Shown: piece by piece, positions 7,103-15,975 of the stretch
Layout: each line of letters begins with the position of its first letter
Numbering within the stretch: position 1 is the stretch's first letter
NCBI RefSeq assembly: GCF_016405855.1
Contig: NZ_JAEFCA010000001.1
Coordinates: 1,154,840-1,218,839 of the forward strand
Direction of reading: 5' to 3'
From: Flavobacterium sp. IB48
GTDB lineage: Bacteria > Bacteroidota > Bacteroidia > Flavobacteriales > Flavobacteriaceae
Length of the DNA stretch: 64,000 nt
The notes under the pieces: generated by a model
Seen by the model: only the letters and a program-made list of their open reading frames with translations
What the model was told of the DNA's origin: nothing
The model's database searches: none
Made by a program: the position numbers and the translations under genes

Positions 7103-8263
7103 ATGAATTCTTCGCAAATCCGACATTTCGACTACATCTTTACAGGAACAGGACTCGCATCTTTGATGACTGTTTACAAAATGATTTTGTCTGGAAAGTT
7201 CTCCGATAAATCGATTTTACTTCTTGATCAGGATTCAAAGAAAATCAATGACAGAACTTGGTGTTTTTGGGAAAAAGAAGCTTCTATTTGGAATCCGATT
7301 ATTTCAAAAAAATGGAATTCAGCTCTTTTTGCTAATCAAGATTTTAATCGCCATTTGGCTCTAAAGCCTTATCAATACAATCAAATTAAAGCAATTGATT
7401 TTTATAATTTTGTTTTTACGGCACTTTCCCAATATTCAAATATTACTTTTTTAAACGAAAAGGTAACTGACATTAATGAACTCGAAACGCATGTTTTTGT
7501 TGGTACTGAAGAAAACCGATACACAGGTAATTATCTTTTAAATAGCATTTATACTAAGGCTTTCGCCGAAAGGCAAAACAAATATCCTGTTTTGCAACAG
7601 CATTTTGTGGGTTGGTTTGTGAAATCAAAAGAAGAAGTTTTCAATCCAGAAGAAGTCACTTTCATGGATTTTTCGGTAGAACAGAAAGGGAATACGCGAT
7701 TTATGTATGTTCTGCCAACTTCAAAAACCGAAGCTTTGGTTGAGTATACTTTGTTTTCTGAAAACTTGCTTGCCAAAGAGGAGTACGAAAATGAGATTAA
7801 GATCTACTTGCAAAAGCTTGGAGCGTATCAATATGAAATTACAGAAAAAGAGCACGGAAGTATTCCGATGACGTGTTATCCGTTTTGGAAAAAAAATACT
7901 AAAAGAGTACTTAATATTGGAACTGCGGGCGGCTGGACAAAAGCCAGTACAGGTTATACTTTTAAAAACTCGGATAAAAAATCTTCCGATTTGGTGGAGT
8001 TTATTCAAAGCAACGATTTTAAAATGAAGAACTTTCAAGGAAAGTCTAAGTTTTGGTTTTACGATTTATTGCTTTTAGATATTCTTTATCGACATAACGA
8101 ATTGGGAAGTTCTATTTTTTCATCATTGTTTAGAAAAGGAAATCCCGAACTGATTTTTAAGTTTTTAGATGAAGAAACAAATCTTTTTGAAGATCTTCAA
8201 GTGATTCTAAAATGCCCGAAAGTGCCATTTATAAAGGCTTTATTTAAAGTTGTTTTTAAATAA
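7103..8263 (+). CDS. crtY: Lycopene beta-cyclase family protein
   Basis: The 386-residue flavoprotein has an N-terminal dinucleotide-binding region (DYIFTGTGLASLMTVYKM) and the lycopene-cyclase signature NDRTWCFW at about residue 53. Later come YVLPTSKTEALVEYTLF and GSIPMTCYPFWKK, and a FAD-site GTAGGWTKASTGYTF, all typical of CrtY. It forms beta-ionone rings on lycopene on the way to beta-carotene or zeaxanthin pigments. A TTG six bases earlier is also in frame; the ATG is preferred. It follows the thioredoxin-like gene with 18 bp between. No crtB, crtI or crtE is in the window. Confidence 0.88.
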   Translation: MNSSQIRHFDYIFTGTGLASLMTVYKMILSGKFSDKSILLLDQDSKKINDRTWCFWEKEASIWNPIISKKWNSALFANQDFNRHLALKPYQYNQIKAIDFYNFVFTALSQYSNITFLNEKVTDINELETHVFVGTEENRYTGNYLLNSIYTKAFAERQNKYPVLQQHFVGWFVKSKEEVFNPEEVTFMDFSVEQKGNTRFMYVLPTSKTEALVEYTLFSENLLAKEEYENEIKIYLQKLGAYQYEITEKEHGSIPMTCYPFWKKNTKRVLNIGTAGGWTKASTGYTFKNSDKKSSDLVEFIQSNDFKMKNFQGKSKFWFYDLLLLDILYRHNELGSSIFSSLFRKGNPELIFKFLDEETNLFEDLQVILKCPKVPFIKALFKVVFK

Positions 8264-8374
8264 AAACAGACAGAATTTAGGCTTTCAACTTTATGCTTTT
8301 TCAACTTTCAAGTAAATCGATTGAACTATAACAAAACTTTATACTTCAAATTAACTAGTTGCGAGTAAACTTTG

Positions 8375-8382
8375 TAACTTTG
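8375..8382 (+). promoter_or_regulatory. -7 promoter element of the bacilliredoxin gene
   Basis: TAACTTTG matches TANNTTTG; the start codon is 34 nt further on. No clear -33 element at ideal spacing. Confidence 0.45.
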
Positions 8383-8416
8383 CAGTTCAAAAAGTACAAT
8401 TTAAAAGACAAAAAAT

Positions 8417-8827
8417 ATGTATCCACTAGACATGGTAAAACCAATGGAAGCTGAATTAACAGCTGCAGGTTTTCAAGATTTACATAGTGCTGAAGCTGTT
8501 GAGAATGCTATCAAAGCTGAAGGTACCACTTTAGTTGTTGTAAACTCTGTTTGCGGGTGCGCTGCAAGAAATGCACGTCCGGGAGCAAAAATGAGTTTGG
8601 ATAATGCTAAAAAACCAGATCATTTAATTACTGTTTTTGCAGGTGTAGACAAAGAAGCTGTTGATGCTGCAAGACAACACATGTTCCCATTCCCTCCATC
8701 TTCGCCATCTATGGCTTTGTTTAAAAACGGAGAATTGGTTCACATGTTAGAGCGTCACCACATTGAAGGACGCCCAGCTGAATTAATTGCTGAGAATTTA
8801 CAGGATGCGTTTAACGAGTTCTGTTAA
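8417..8827 (+). CDS. Bacilliredoxin, BrxA/BrxB (YphP/YqiW) family
   Basis: The 136-residue protein matches the family over its full length. The active site is the CGC motif C46-G-C48 ([17 protein letters not shown]), followed by the conserved [15 protein letters not shown] and HHIEGR. Bacilliredoxins in Firmicutes remove bacillithiol from mixed disulfides. Whether this strain makes bacillithiol cannot be read here, so a general disulfide isomerase or reductase role is possible. Confidence 0.93.
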   Translation: MYPLDMVKPMEAELTAAGFQDLHSAEAVENAIKAEGTTLVVVNSVCGCAARNARPGAKMSLDNAKKPDHLITVFAGVDKEAVDAARQHMFPFPPSSPSMALFKNGELVHMLERHHIEGRPAELIAENLQDAFNEFC

Positions 8828-8832
8828 TTCTA

Positions 8833-8997
8833 AAGATACTAAGTTGCTAAGATTCTGAGATACTAAGTTTAGGATTGAAGTGACAATGATTTAAAAACAA
8901 AAAGCACTATGAAAATAGTGCTTTTTGTTTTTTATGCGTTTCAGTTCAAAAAACTTAGAATCTTAGCAACTTAGAATCTCAGAACCTCAGAACCTTA
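8833..8997. repeat. Octamer-repeat pair around a terminator hairpin
   Basis: Left arm (8833-8870) repeats AAGNNNCT-like octamers; right arm (8949-8997) repeats CTTAGNNN/CTCAGNNN octamers, six units. They are inverted relative to each other and enclose the hairpin at 8897-8928. Convergent bacilliredoxin and efflux genes end on the two sides. Confidence 0.65.
8897..8928. terminator. Bidirectional terminator hairpin
   Basis: A 14-bp perfect stem (ACAAAAAGCACTAT / ATAGTGCTTTTTGT) with loop GAAA and flanking A/T runs lies between two convergent genes. The same core hairpin with the same loop recurs at 49892-49917. Confidence 0.8.
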
Positions 8998-10362
8998 GAG
9001 GTTCCATCCTCCACCAAGTGCTTTGTACAATTCAACCATTGAACTTAATTGTCTTTCAGATAATTGCGCTAGACTTAACTGTGCATTGAAAAGGTTGGTT
9101 TCTACATCTAAAACTTCTAAGTAAGAAACGTAACCGCTGTCATATCTTTCGTGAGATAGTTTAAAGTTTATCAAAGCCGCTTGAACTTGTCTATTGCGGG
9201 CTTTCCATTCTTCTTGATAAGTTCTAACGTTTTGTATTGATTGTTCTACTTCAGAAACAGCACCAATATAGGTTTGTTGATAAAGAAATTTGAACTGTTC
9301 TGCTTGTTGTCTGTTTATTTCAACTCTTCTTTTGTTTTTTCCGAAAGCGAATATTGGCCCTGCAATTCCACCAGAAGCATTTTGCATATAAGAGCTTCCT
9401 AGAAATAGATTACTTAAATCTGCACTGGCAAATCCGGCAATTGCTGCAAGATTAATAGATGGAAAACGCATTGCCTGAGCTACACCAATTCTTTCGTTCG
9501 CTGCAGCATATCTTAATTCGGCCGCTTTGACATCGGGTCTGTTTTCTAATAAGGCAGACGGAATTGACAATGGAATTTTGCTCACGATTTGCAATTCGGT
9601 ATTGCTTTTTCCTCTCGGAATTTCAGTAGGTAGCTGACCTGTAAGCAATGCAATTGCATTTTCTTGATAGGTTATTTGTCTTTCAATGTTAGGAATTGCA
9701 GCTTCGGCAATGGCCACCTGCTGTTCAATCTGTACTTTATCAACTTCAGAGATGTAACCTTTTTCAAATCTCTCACTTATAATTTGATAGTACTTCTCTC
9801 TTGTTTCAAGAGTATGTTTGGTTATTTCCAGCTGATCATCAAAATTTCGCATCTGAAAATACGCTATTGCAATATTGGCAACGATATCAGACAATATTAC
9901 TTTACGAGCTTCTTCTGTAGCTAAAAGTTCATCTTTGACAGCATTGTTTTCATGGCGAAATTTCCCCCAGAAGTCAAGTTCCCAAGACATACTTGCTCCA
10001 GCGGTCGATGGAGTAATGTATTTCTTGTTGCTGTTTATAGTAGCTCCATATTGAAAAGCCGGAAACAAATCGGCTTTGGAATACCCTAATTCAGCACGAA
10101 ACTGTTCAATTCTTGAAACTGCAATTTTTAAATCGTAATTATTCTCAAGACCTTTTTGAATAAGACCTTTTAAAACATCATCATTAAACAAATCAAACCA
10201 TTTTAAGTTGGTTACCGAAGCGAGACTGTCTAAATTTCTTTCGTTTTTATAAGAATCTGATTTTAACTGCTCAGGTTTTTTATATTTTGGTCCGACCATA
10301 CATCCCACCGGAAGTAAGGAAACAACCAATACAATAACGATTATTTTATATCTCTTACTCAT
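8995..10362 (-). CDS. Outer-membrane efflux lipoprotein (OprM/NodT family)
   Basis: The 455-residue protein has a lipoprotein signal with lipobox LLPVGC (Cys21) and MVGPKYKKP, a hallmark of NodT/OprM outer-membrane factors, then two outer-membrane-efflux repeats rich in long helices. It ends ELYKALGGGWNL, the family terminus. It forms the TolC-like exit duct of the RND pump encoded just upstream; its start overlaps the end of the pump gene by 8 bp, so the two are translationally coupled. Confidence 0.93.
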   Translation of the reverse strand: MSKRYKIIVIVLVVSLLPVGCMVGPKYKKPEQLKSDSYKNERNLDSLASVTNLKWFDLFNDDVLKGLIQKGLENNYDLKIAVSRIEQFRAELGYSKADLFPAFQYGATINSNKKYITPSTAGASMSWELDFWGKFRHENNAVKDELLATEEARKVILSDIVANIAIAYFQMRNFDDQLEITKHTLETREKYYQIISERFEKGYISEVDKVQIEQQVAIAEAAIPNIERQITYQENAIALLTGQLPTEIPRGKSNTELQIVSKIPLSIPSALLENRPDVKAAELRYAAANERIGVAQAMRFPSINLAAIAGFASADLSNLFLGSSYMQNASGGIAGPIFAFGKNKRRVEINRQQAEQFKFLYQQTYIGAVSEVEQSIQNVRTYQEEWKARNRQVQAALINFKLSHERYDSGYVSYLEVLDVETNLFNAQLSLAQLSERQLSSMVELYKALGGGWNL

Positions 10363-13300
10363 GGTCTGTAGTATTTGATTCTACATTTTTTTCTCCTTCT
10401 ACGATTGTTTCCTCTTTCTTATGTCCAATTCTTTCAATCATAACAAATAGACCTGGTACAATTAATACCCCTAAAACGGTGGCGATCAACATACCGCTAA
10501 ATACGGCCATTCCCATTACAATACGAGCTTGAGAACCAGCACCTGTAGCGGTTAATAACGGCACAACTCCAAGAATAAAAGCAAAAGCAGTCATCAGAAT
10601 CGGGCGAAAACGAAGTCTTGCCGCATACATTGCCGATTCGTAAAGCGGTTTCCCTCTTTCGTATTCTTCTTTGGCAAACTCAACAATAAGAATGGCGTTT
10701 TTTGCCACTAATCCGATAAGTAAAACGAGTCCGATTTGGGCAAAAACGTTGTTGACATAAGCATCACTTCCAAATCTTGCCAAAAGAAGTCCTAAAAAGG
10801 CTCCAAATACTGCAAAAGGCGCTCCAAGAAGTACACTAAATGGCAGCTTCCAACTTTCGTATTGCGCGGCTAGAATTAAGAATACAAAGACTAACGCCAT
10901 GATGAATACAGAAGAACCTCCAGGCGAATGCTTTTCCTGATACGATAAGTTGATGTAATCGAAACTCATGTCTGCAGGTAAGGTTTGTTTGGCGACTTCT
11001 TCTAGTGCAGTTAAAGCTTGCGAGCTACTATAACCATCATTTGGACTTCCTCCAATTTCTGCAGATCTAAATAAGTTTAAACGATTCGTAAAATCGGGGC
11101 CAGATACTTTAGTCGCCGTAACCAATGTCGAAACGGGAAGCATATCTCCTTTATTGTTTTTTACATAAATCAGGTTTAGGTCTTCTGGTTTTACACGATT
11201 AACAGCTTCTCCCTGTACATAAACTTTATATTGACGACCAAATCGGTTAAAATCATTCACATAACTTCCTCCCAAAAAGGCACCGAGCGCTTCGGTAACT
11301 TTAGAAACTGGTATTCCTAATTTCATGGCTTTATCATTGTCGATATCCAATTTAATTTGCGGTGTACCAGCATTAAAAGTGGTGTAAATTCGTTTAATCT
11401 CAGGACGTTGCTGCGCGGCGGCAATAAATTTTTGTGTTTGTTCTGCTAAATATTGCGGTGTATTTCCTCCTCGGTCTTGCAGCATCAAACTAAATCCGGC
11501 AGAAGCACCCAGACCCTGAATTGCTGGCGGGCCAAATGAAAAACAAGTCGCAGTTGTAATTTGAGTGGCCAGTTTTTTATTGAATCGGTCTACAAACTGT
11601 TTAGCCGTTTCTGCTCTGTCTTCCCAAGGTTTTAGGGAAATAAAAATAAAAGCGTTATTTGGCTGATAAGAGTTTGTAAGCATACTAAATCCGTTTATCG
11701 TGGTATAGGATAAAATAGATTTTTCTTCTTTAAGGAAACTATCTACTTTTTTCGATATTTCATCTGTACGCTGTAATGATGATGCAGGCGGCAAAGCAAT
11801 ATTTACTAAAACATATCCCTGATCTTCCTCAGGAATAAATCCTACAGGAATCTTTTTGCCTAAAAGCACAATTGAAACAAGAATGACAGCTAGTAAAACA
11901 ACAATACGCATTGCTTTTTTGGCGAAAAATGTTGCTCCACCAATATATTTTCCTGTAACATTTTCGAAAACCTTATTAAACCAAGTAAAGAATTTAGCAA
12001 GCCATCCTTTTTGCTGATCAATAGGTTTTGTGGGTTTTAATAGCATGGCACAAAGCGCAGGACTTAAAGACAAAGCGCTAAATGCAGAAAAGGCGACCGA
12101 GACGGCAATGGTTATGGCAAATTGCTGATAAAAACGTCCCGTAATTCCGGGTGTCATTGCTACTGGAATAAAAACGGCACATAGAATTAATGCAATCGCT
12201 ATTACTGGTCCCGAAACCTCTTTCATTGCTTGAACTGTGGCCTCTTTAGGAGTTTTTCCATGCTCAATATGATGTATCACGGCTTCTACAACCACAATCG
12301 CATCATCGACTACGATACCAATTGCGAGTACTAATCCTAAAAGGGAAAGGGTATTGATCGAAAATCCTAACATTGGGAAAACGGCAATGGTACCAATAAG
12401 CGAAACGGGAACGGTAATTAACGGAATTAAAGTAGCGCGCCAATTTTGAAGGAATATAAATACTACTATAATAACCAATATAATAGCTTCAAAAAGAGTG
12501 TGAACAATATCATCAACCCCTGCAGTAATAGCAAGTGTTGTATCTAAAGATTCTTGGTATTCGATGTCTTGCGGAAATCTTTCAGACAATTGTTTCATGG
12601 TGGCTTTTGCAATTTCTGCCACCTCGAGAGCATTACTTCCTGGCATTTGGTACATAGCAATAACAGCACTTGGAGAACTGTTTCTTCTGGCTGTTGAGCT
12701 GTAATTTTCGGTTCCTAATTCGATTCGGGCAATATCGGCAAGTAAAACCTGTGCTCCATCTTCTTTACTTCGAACTACGATGTTTCCAAATTCTTTTTCG
12801 GTTACCAAGCGGTCTTGAAGTGTTACACCATATGTGAATTCAGTATTGGGAGGTGCTGGTTCAGCTCCAAATTTTCCTCCCGGACTAATCATGTTTTGTG
12901 CATTAAGCGCATTTTTTACATCTTCAACAGTCACGCCGAGTTTACTCATCATGTCAGCTTTTAGCCAAATACGCATTGAGTAATCACTACCTCCAAAAAG
13001 TGCAACTTCTCCAACCCCTTTGATACGAGCCAGCTGGTCAACAACATTGATACTTGCGTAGTTATTTAAAAATTTAGCATCGTATTTCGGATTAGTAGAT
13101 GTAATGGTAAACAACATCATTGGAAACGAAAGTGATTTTTTTACCACAACACCCTGTTGTTTTACACTTGATGGCATAAAGGGAGCAGACTGGTTTTGTC
13201 TGTTTTGCGTAAGCATATTAGCGTTGTCCAGATTGGTTCCTACGTCAAAAGTTACCTCGATAGTACAAGCACCATCAGAAGTGTTGATCGATTTCATGTA

Positions 13301-13528
13301 CAACATGTTTTCAACACCGTTTACCTTTTGCTCAATTGGAGTTGCAACTGCTTGTTCAACATTCAGCGCATTTGCTCCAGTAAAAGAAGTGGTAATTTTT
13401 ACAACTGGCGGATTAATATCCGGATATTGCGAAATAGGTGTTTTTTGTAATGCCAGTAATCCAAGTATCACAATAATAATACTAATTACAATGGCAACAA
13501 TTGGTCTTCGGACGAAAAATTCTCCCAT
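10355..13528 (-). CDS. RND efflux pump inner-membrane transporter (AcrB/HAE1 family)
   Basis: The 1057-residue protein has the full two-fold HAE1 architecture: TM1 (FFVRRPIVAIVISIIIVILG), two large periplasmic porter/docking loops, and twelve TM helices. TM4 carries GIVVDDAIVVVE with the adjacent aspartates used for proton relay, and the second half has LVAKNAILIVEFAKE. Length is typical. Substrates cannot be read; relatives export drugs, detergents and dyes. It is the middle gene of adaptor-pump-outer-membrane operon. Confidence 0.96.
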   Translation of the reverse strand: MGEFFVRRPIVAIVISIIIVILGLLALQKTPISQYPDINPPVVKITTSFTGANALNVEQAVATPIEQKVNGVENMLYMKSINTSDGACTIEVTFDVGTNLDNANMLTQNRQNQSAPFMPSSVKQQGVVVKKSLSFPMMLFTITSTNPKYDAKFLNNYASINVVDQLARIKGVGEVALFGGSDYSMRIWLKADMMSKLGVTVEDVKNALNAQNMISPGGKFGAEPAPPNTEFTYGVTLQDRLVTEKEFGNIVVRSKEDGAQVLLADIARIELGTENYSSTARRNSSPSAVIAMYQMPGSNALEVAEIAKATMKQLSERFPQDIEYQESLDTTLAITAGVDDIVHTLFEAIILVIIVVFIFLQNWRATLIPLITVPVSLIGTIAVFPMLGFSINTLSLLGLVLAIGIVVDDAIVVVEAVIHHIEHGKTPKEATVQAMKEVSGPVIAIALILCAVFIPVAMTPGITGRFYQQFAITIAVSVAFSAFSALSLSPALCAMLLKPTKPIDQQKGWLAKFFTWFNKVFENVTGKYIGGATFFAKKAMRIVVLLAVILVSIVLLGKKIPVGFIPEEDQGYVLVNIALPPASSLQRTDEISKKVDSFLKEEKSILSYTTINGFSMLTNSYQPNNAFIFISLKPWEDRAETAKQFVDRFNKKLATQITTATCFSFGPPAIQGLGASAGFSLMLQDRGGNTPQYLAEQTQKFIAAAQQRPEIKRIYTTFNAGTPQIKLDIDNDKAMKLGIPVSKVTEALGAFLGGSYVNDFNRFGRQYKVYVQGEAVNRVKPEDLNLIYVKNNKGDMLPVSTLVTATKVSGPDFTNRLNLFRSAEIGGSPNDGYSSSQALTALEEVAKQTLPADMSFDYINLSYQEKHSPGGSSVFIMALVFVFLILAAQYESWKLPFSVLLGAPFAVFGAFLGLLLARFGSDAYVNNVFAQIGLVLLIGLVAKNAILIVEFAKEEYERGKPLYESAMYAARLRFRPILMTAFAFILGVVPLLTATGAGSQARIVMGMAVFSGMLIATVLGVLIVPGLFVMIERIGHKKEETIVEGEKNVESNTTDHE

Positions 13529-13546
13529 AATAGTATGTGATTTAGA

Positions 13547-14692
13547 TTACTTTGCAGCTACAGTTTCTGGATCGCCCAATTGCCATTGAACGATTTTTGG
13601 GGTAATGACACTTCCATTCTTTAATAAAGAAGTACCTCCCATGGCTATCTTGTCGCCAGGTTTTAATCCATCTTCAATAATATATCCGTTTTTAACGGTA
13701 GGGCCTGGTTTTACAATTTGCATTTGCACTTTATTGTCATTACCTACAACATATACTTGATAAATTCCTTGAATTTCAATAACTGCGCGCTGCGGAATTA
13801 CGATTGCTTCTTTGCGAATATCAGTAAGCAAAGCAATTTTTACATATTGGCCAGGACGCAGTAATTTATCTGGATTAGGAAAAGCGGCTTCAAAAGTGAT
13901 GGCTCCTGTAGAAGGATCAATTTGTCTGTCGGCAAAACTTACTTTTCCTGTATGCGGATAAGTGGAACCGTCAGATAGTTTTATGGTAACACTTGCTCCA
14001 GAGCCTTTTAAAGGAGAATTTGGTTTGTTGAATTCTCTAAAAAGACGCAAAAATTCTTGTTCGCTTATTGTAAATCGAACTCTGACATCTCCTAGATCAG
14101 AAATTGTATTTAGAACTGACAAAGGCCCAGGCTGTACATAATCGCCTACTCTCACTTTTGACAAGCCAATTAACCCTGAAATTGGTGCTAAAATTTGACA
14201 GTAACCCAATTCGATTTTAGCATTTTGAACCGAAGCGTCAGATGCTTTAATCTGTGCTAATGAAGCATTGTACGCCGCTTTTGCTGAAACCAATTCTCTT
14301 TGGCTGACAGCATTCATTTTTGCCAACGGAGTAATCATATCCAAATCTGATTTGGTTTTAGATAATCGTGCCTGCGATTCTGCGGCAACTCCTTGAGCTT
14401 CGTTAAGTTTCGCTCTATAAGGTAAAGGGTCAATTGTATAGAGAACCTGTCCTTTCTTGACAAAACTTCCTTCTTTAAAGTTCATACTTTCAATTATACC
14501 ATCAACTCGCGGGTTAATTTGTATATCAGATTGACCAAAAGTCTGCCCCGTGTATTCAGATTCTAATTTTACATCTTGCTGTAAAACCGTTGTGACTGAA
14601 ATTTCTAATGGTTTGGGGCTTGGTGGTGTTTCTTTTTTGCAAGAAAACATCAATAGACTTAGTAAAATTGCGGAGGAGTAGATTTTGTTCAT
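13547..14692 (-). CDS. RND efflux periplasmic adaptor (membrane fusion protein)
   Basis: The 381-residue lipoprotein (MNKIYSSAILLSLLMFSC, lipobox Cys18) has a lipoyl-like half (GQTFGQSDIQINPRVDGII), an alpha-hairpin and a beta-barrel domain (VRVGDYVQPGPLSVLNTISD; PGQYVKIAL), the AcrA/MexA layout. The frame continues 33 bp upstream, but the ATG at 14692 starts at the signal peptide and is preferred. It is the first gene of the three-gene pump operon, 18 bp ahead of the pump gene. No TetR or AraC regulator adjoins it. Confidence 0.93.
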   Translation of the reverse strand: MNKIYSSAILLSLLMFSCKKETPPSPKPLEISVTTVLQQDVKLESEYTGQTFGQSDIQINPRVDGIIESMNFKEGSFVKKGQVLYTIDPLPYRAKLNEAQGVAAESQARLSKTKSDLDMITPLAKMNAVSQRELVSAKAAYNASLAQIKASDASVQNAKIELGYCQILAPISGLIGLSKVRVGDYVQPGPLSVLNTISDLGDVRVRFTISEQEFLRLFREFNKPNSPLKGSGASVTIKLSDGSTYPHTGKVSFADRQIDPSTGAITFEAAFPNPDKLLRPGQYVKIALLTDIRKEAIVIPQRAVIEIQGIYQVYVVGNDNKVQMQIVKPGPTVKNGYIIEDGLKPGDKIAMGGTSLLKNGSVITPKIVQWQLGDPETVAAK

Positions 14693-14949
14693 TGTTAAAT
14701 TCTTTAGATAAAATTCATTAAACACAACTAACTAAAAACCAGTAAAATGCATAGCTAAGTTAGCGTTTTTTTAGATAGATGAATATATATTGTATGAATT
14801 TTGTTAATTTTAGTTAAAACTTTATGTATCTGTCTATCAGGTTATAGTGGTAAATGAGATGAACTGCTATTTAATGCCGATAAAATGCATTTTTTGTAAG
14901 ATTAATTTATTTGGTAGATAAGTAATAATAATTCAAAACTTTTGTAATC

Positions 14950-15912
14950 ATGTCAAAAAATAACAAGAAAAAACACAAAAAAGAGGAAAGAGATGATAAT
15001 GATTTAAAAAAATTAACTAAAAAGGAATTGTTACATCGGGCAAAAAAATTTTCTGAGCAATATTGTGTTGGAGACGATAAGAACTTCACATTAAAAGGTA
15101 AACCAACTTCTTATGCTATAGAAAATGACAATATCTCGGTTCGGAAAACATTAAAAATGGGAGTTAAGGCTCTAGCTGCCATGCAGGATATTTTGTATGC
15201 CCAAGATAAGTGGTCTGTTCTTATTATATTTCAAGCTATGGATGCTGCTGGAAAAGATGGTGCTATAAAGCATGTAATGTCAGGAATAAATCCGCAGGGT
15301 TGTCAGGTTTCTTCTTTTAAAGGACCAAGCTCAGAAGAATTAGATCATGATTATTTATGGCGTTGTCAAAAACACCTTCCAGAAAGAGGCCGAATAGGAA
15401 TCTTTAATCGTTCTTACTATGAAGAAGTCTTGGTGGTTCGTGTTCATGAACAAATATTGAGAGGGCAAAAACTTCCTGAGAAATTGATTACCAAAGACAT
15501 TTGGGATAATCGTTTTGAAGACATTCGAAACTTTGAAAAATATCTGAGTAGAAACGGAACCGTTGTCATTAAGTTTTTTCTAAATGTTTCTAAAGAAGAA
15601 CAAAAAAGAAGATTTATTGAAAGAGTTGATAATCCAGATAAAAACTGGAAATTCAGTGCAGCCGATGCCAAAGAGCGAGGCTATTGGGATGATTATATGC
15701 ATGCGTATGAGGAATTAATTAAAAACACATCGACCAAAAAATCGCCTTGGTATGTAATTCCTGCCGATGATAAATCTTATGCCCGAATTGCAATTGCTTC
15801 GGCAATAATTCATGCTTTGGACGAAATGGATCTGGAATATCCTAAAGTAAGTCCAGAGAAAATTGCAGAACTCAATGAGGTTAAGAAAGCATTATTAGAA
15901 GAGAAAGAGTAA
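14950..15912 (+). CDS. ppk2: Polyphosphate kinase 2 family protein
   Basis: The 320-residue protein has the PPK2 fold: Walker A-like MDAAGKDGAIKHVMSG, FKGPSSEELDHDYLWR and the lid/Walker B region RGRIGIFNRSYYEEVLVVRVH. PPK2 enzymes transfer phosphate between polyphosphate and nucleoside mono- or diphosphates. The Lys-rich N-terminal 20 residues (NNKKKHKKEERDDNDLKK) look disordered. Class I, II or III (ADP versus AMP preference) is not resolvable here. Divergent from the efflux operon, with about 257 bp between starts and no obvious shared operator. Confidence 0.93.
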   Translation: MSKNNKKKHKKEERDDNDLKKLTKKELLHRAKKFSEQYCVGDDKNFTLKGKPTSYAIENDNISVRKTLKMGVKALAAMQDILYAQDKWSVLIIFQAMDAAGKDGAIKHVMSGINPQGCQVSSFKGPSSEELDHDYLWRCQKHLPERGRIGIFNRSYYEEVLVVRVHEQILRGQKLPEKLITKDIWDNRFEDIRNFEKYLSRNGTVVIKFFLNVSKEEQKRRFIERVDNPDKNWKFSAADAKERGYWDDYMHAYEELIKNTSTKKSPWYVIPADDKSYARIAIASAIIHALDEMDLEYPKVSPEKIAELNEVKKALLEEKE

Positions 15913-15975
15913 CCTTTTGCAACTATAAACATTCATTTATAATTGTGAATTAGTACTATCTTAATCTTTTTTAAT

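Noticed and set aside
13104-13589. Plus-strand open frame across the pump/adaptor junction
   Set aside because: Antisense to two confident RND genes, no plausible start context.
14754-14764. GCTAAGTTAGC followed by T run as terminator or operator
   Set aside because: Too short a stem (5 bp) and lies between divergent genes; no support.
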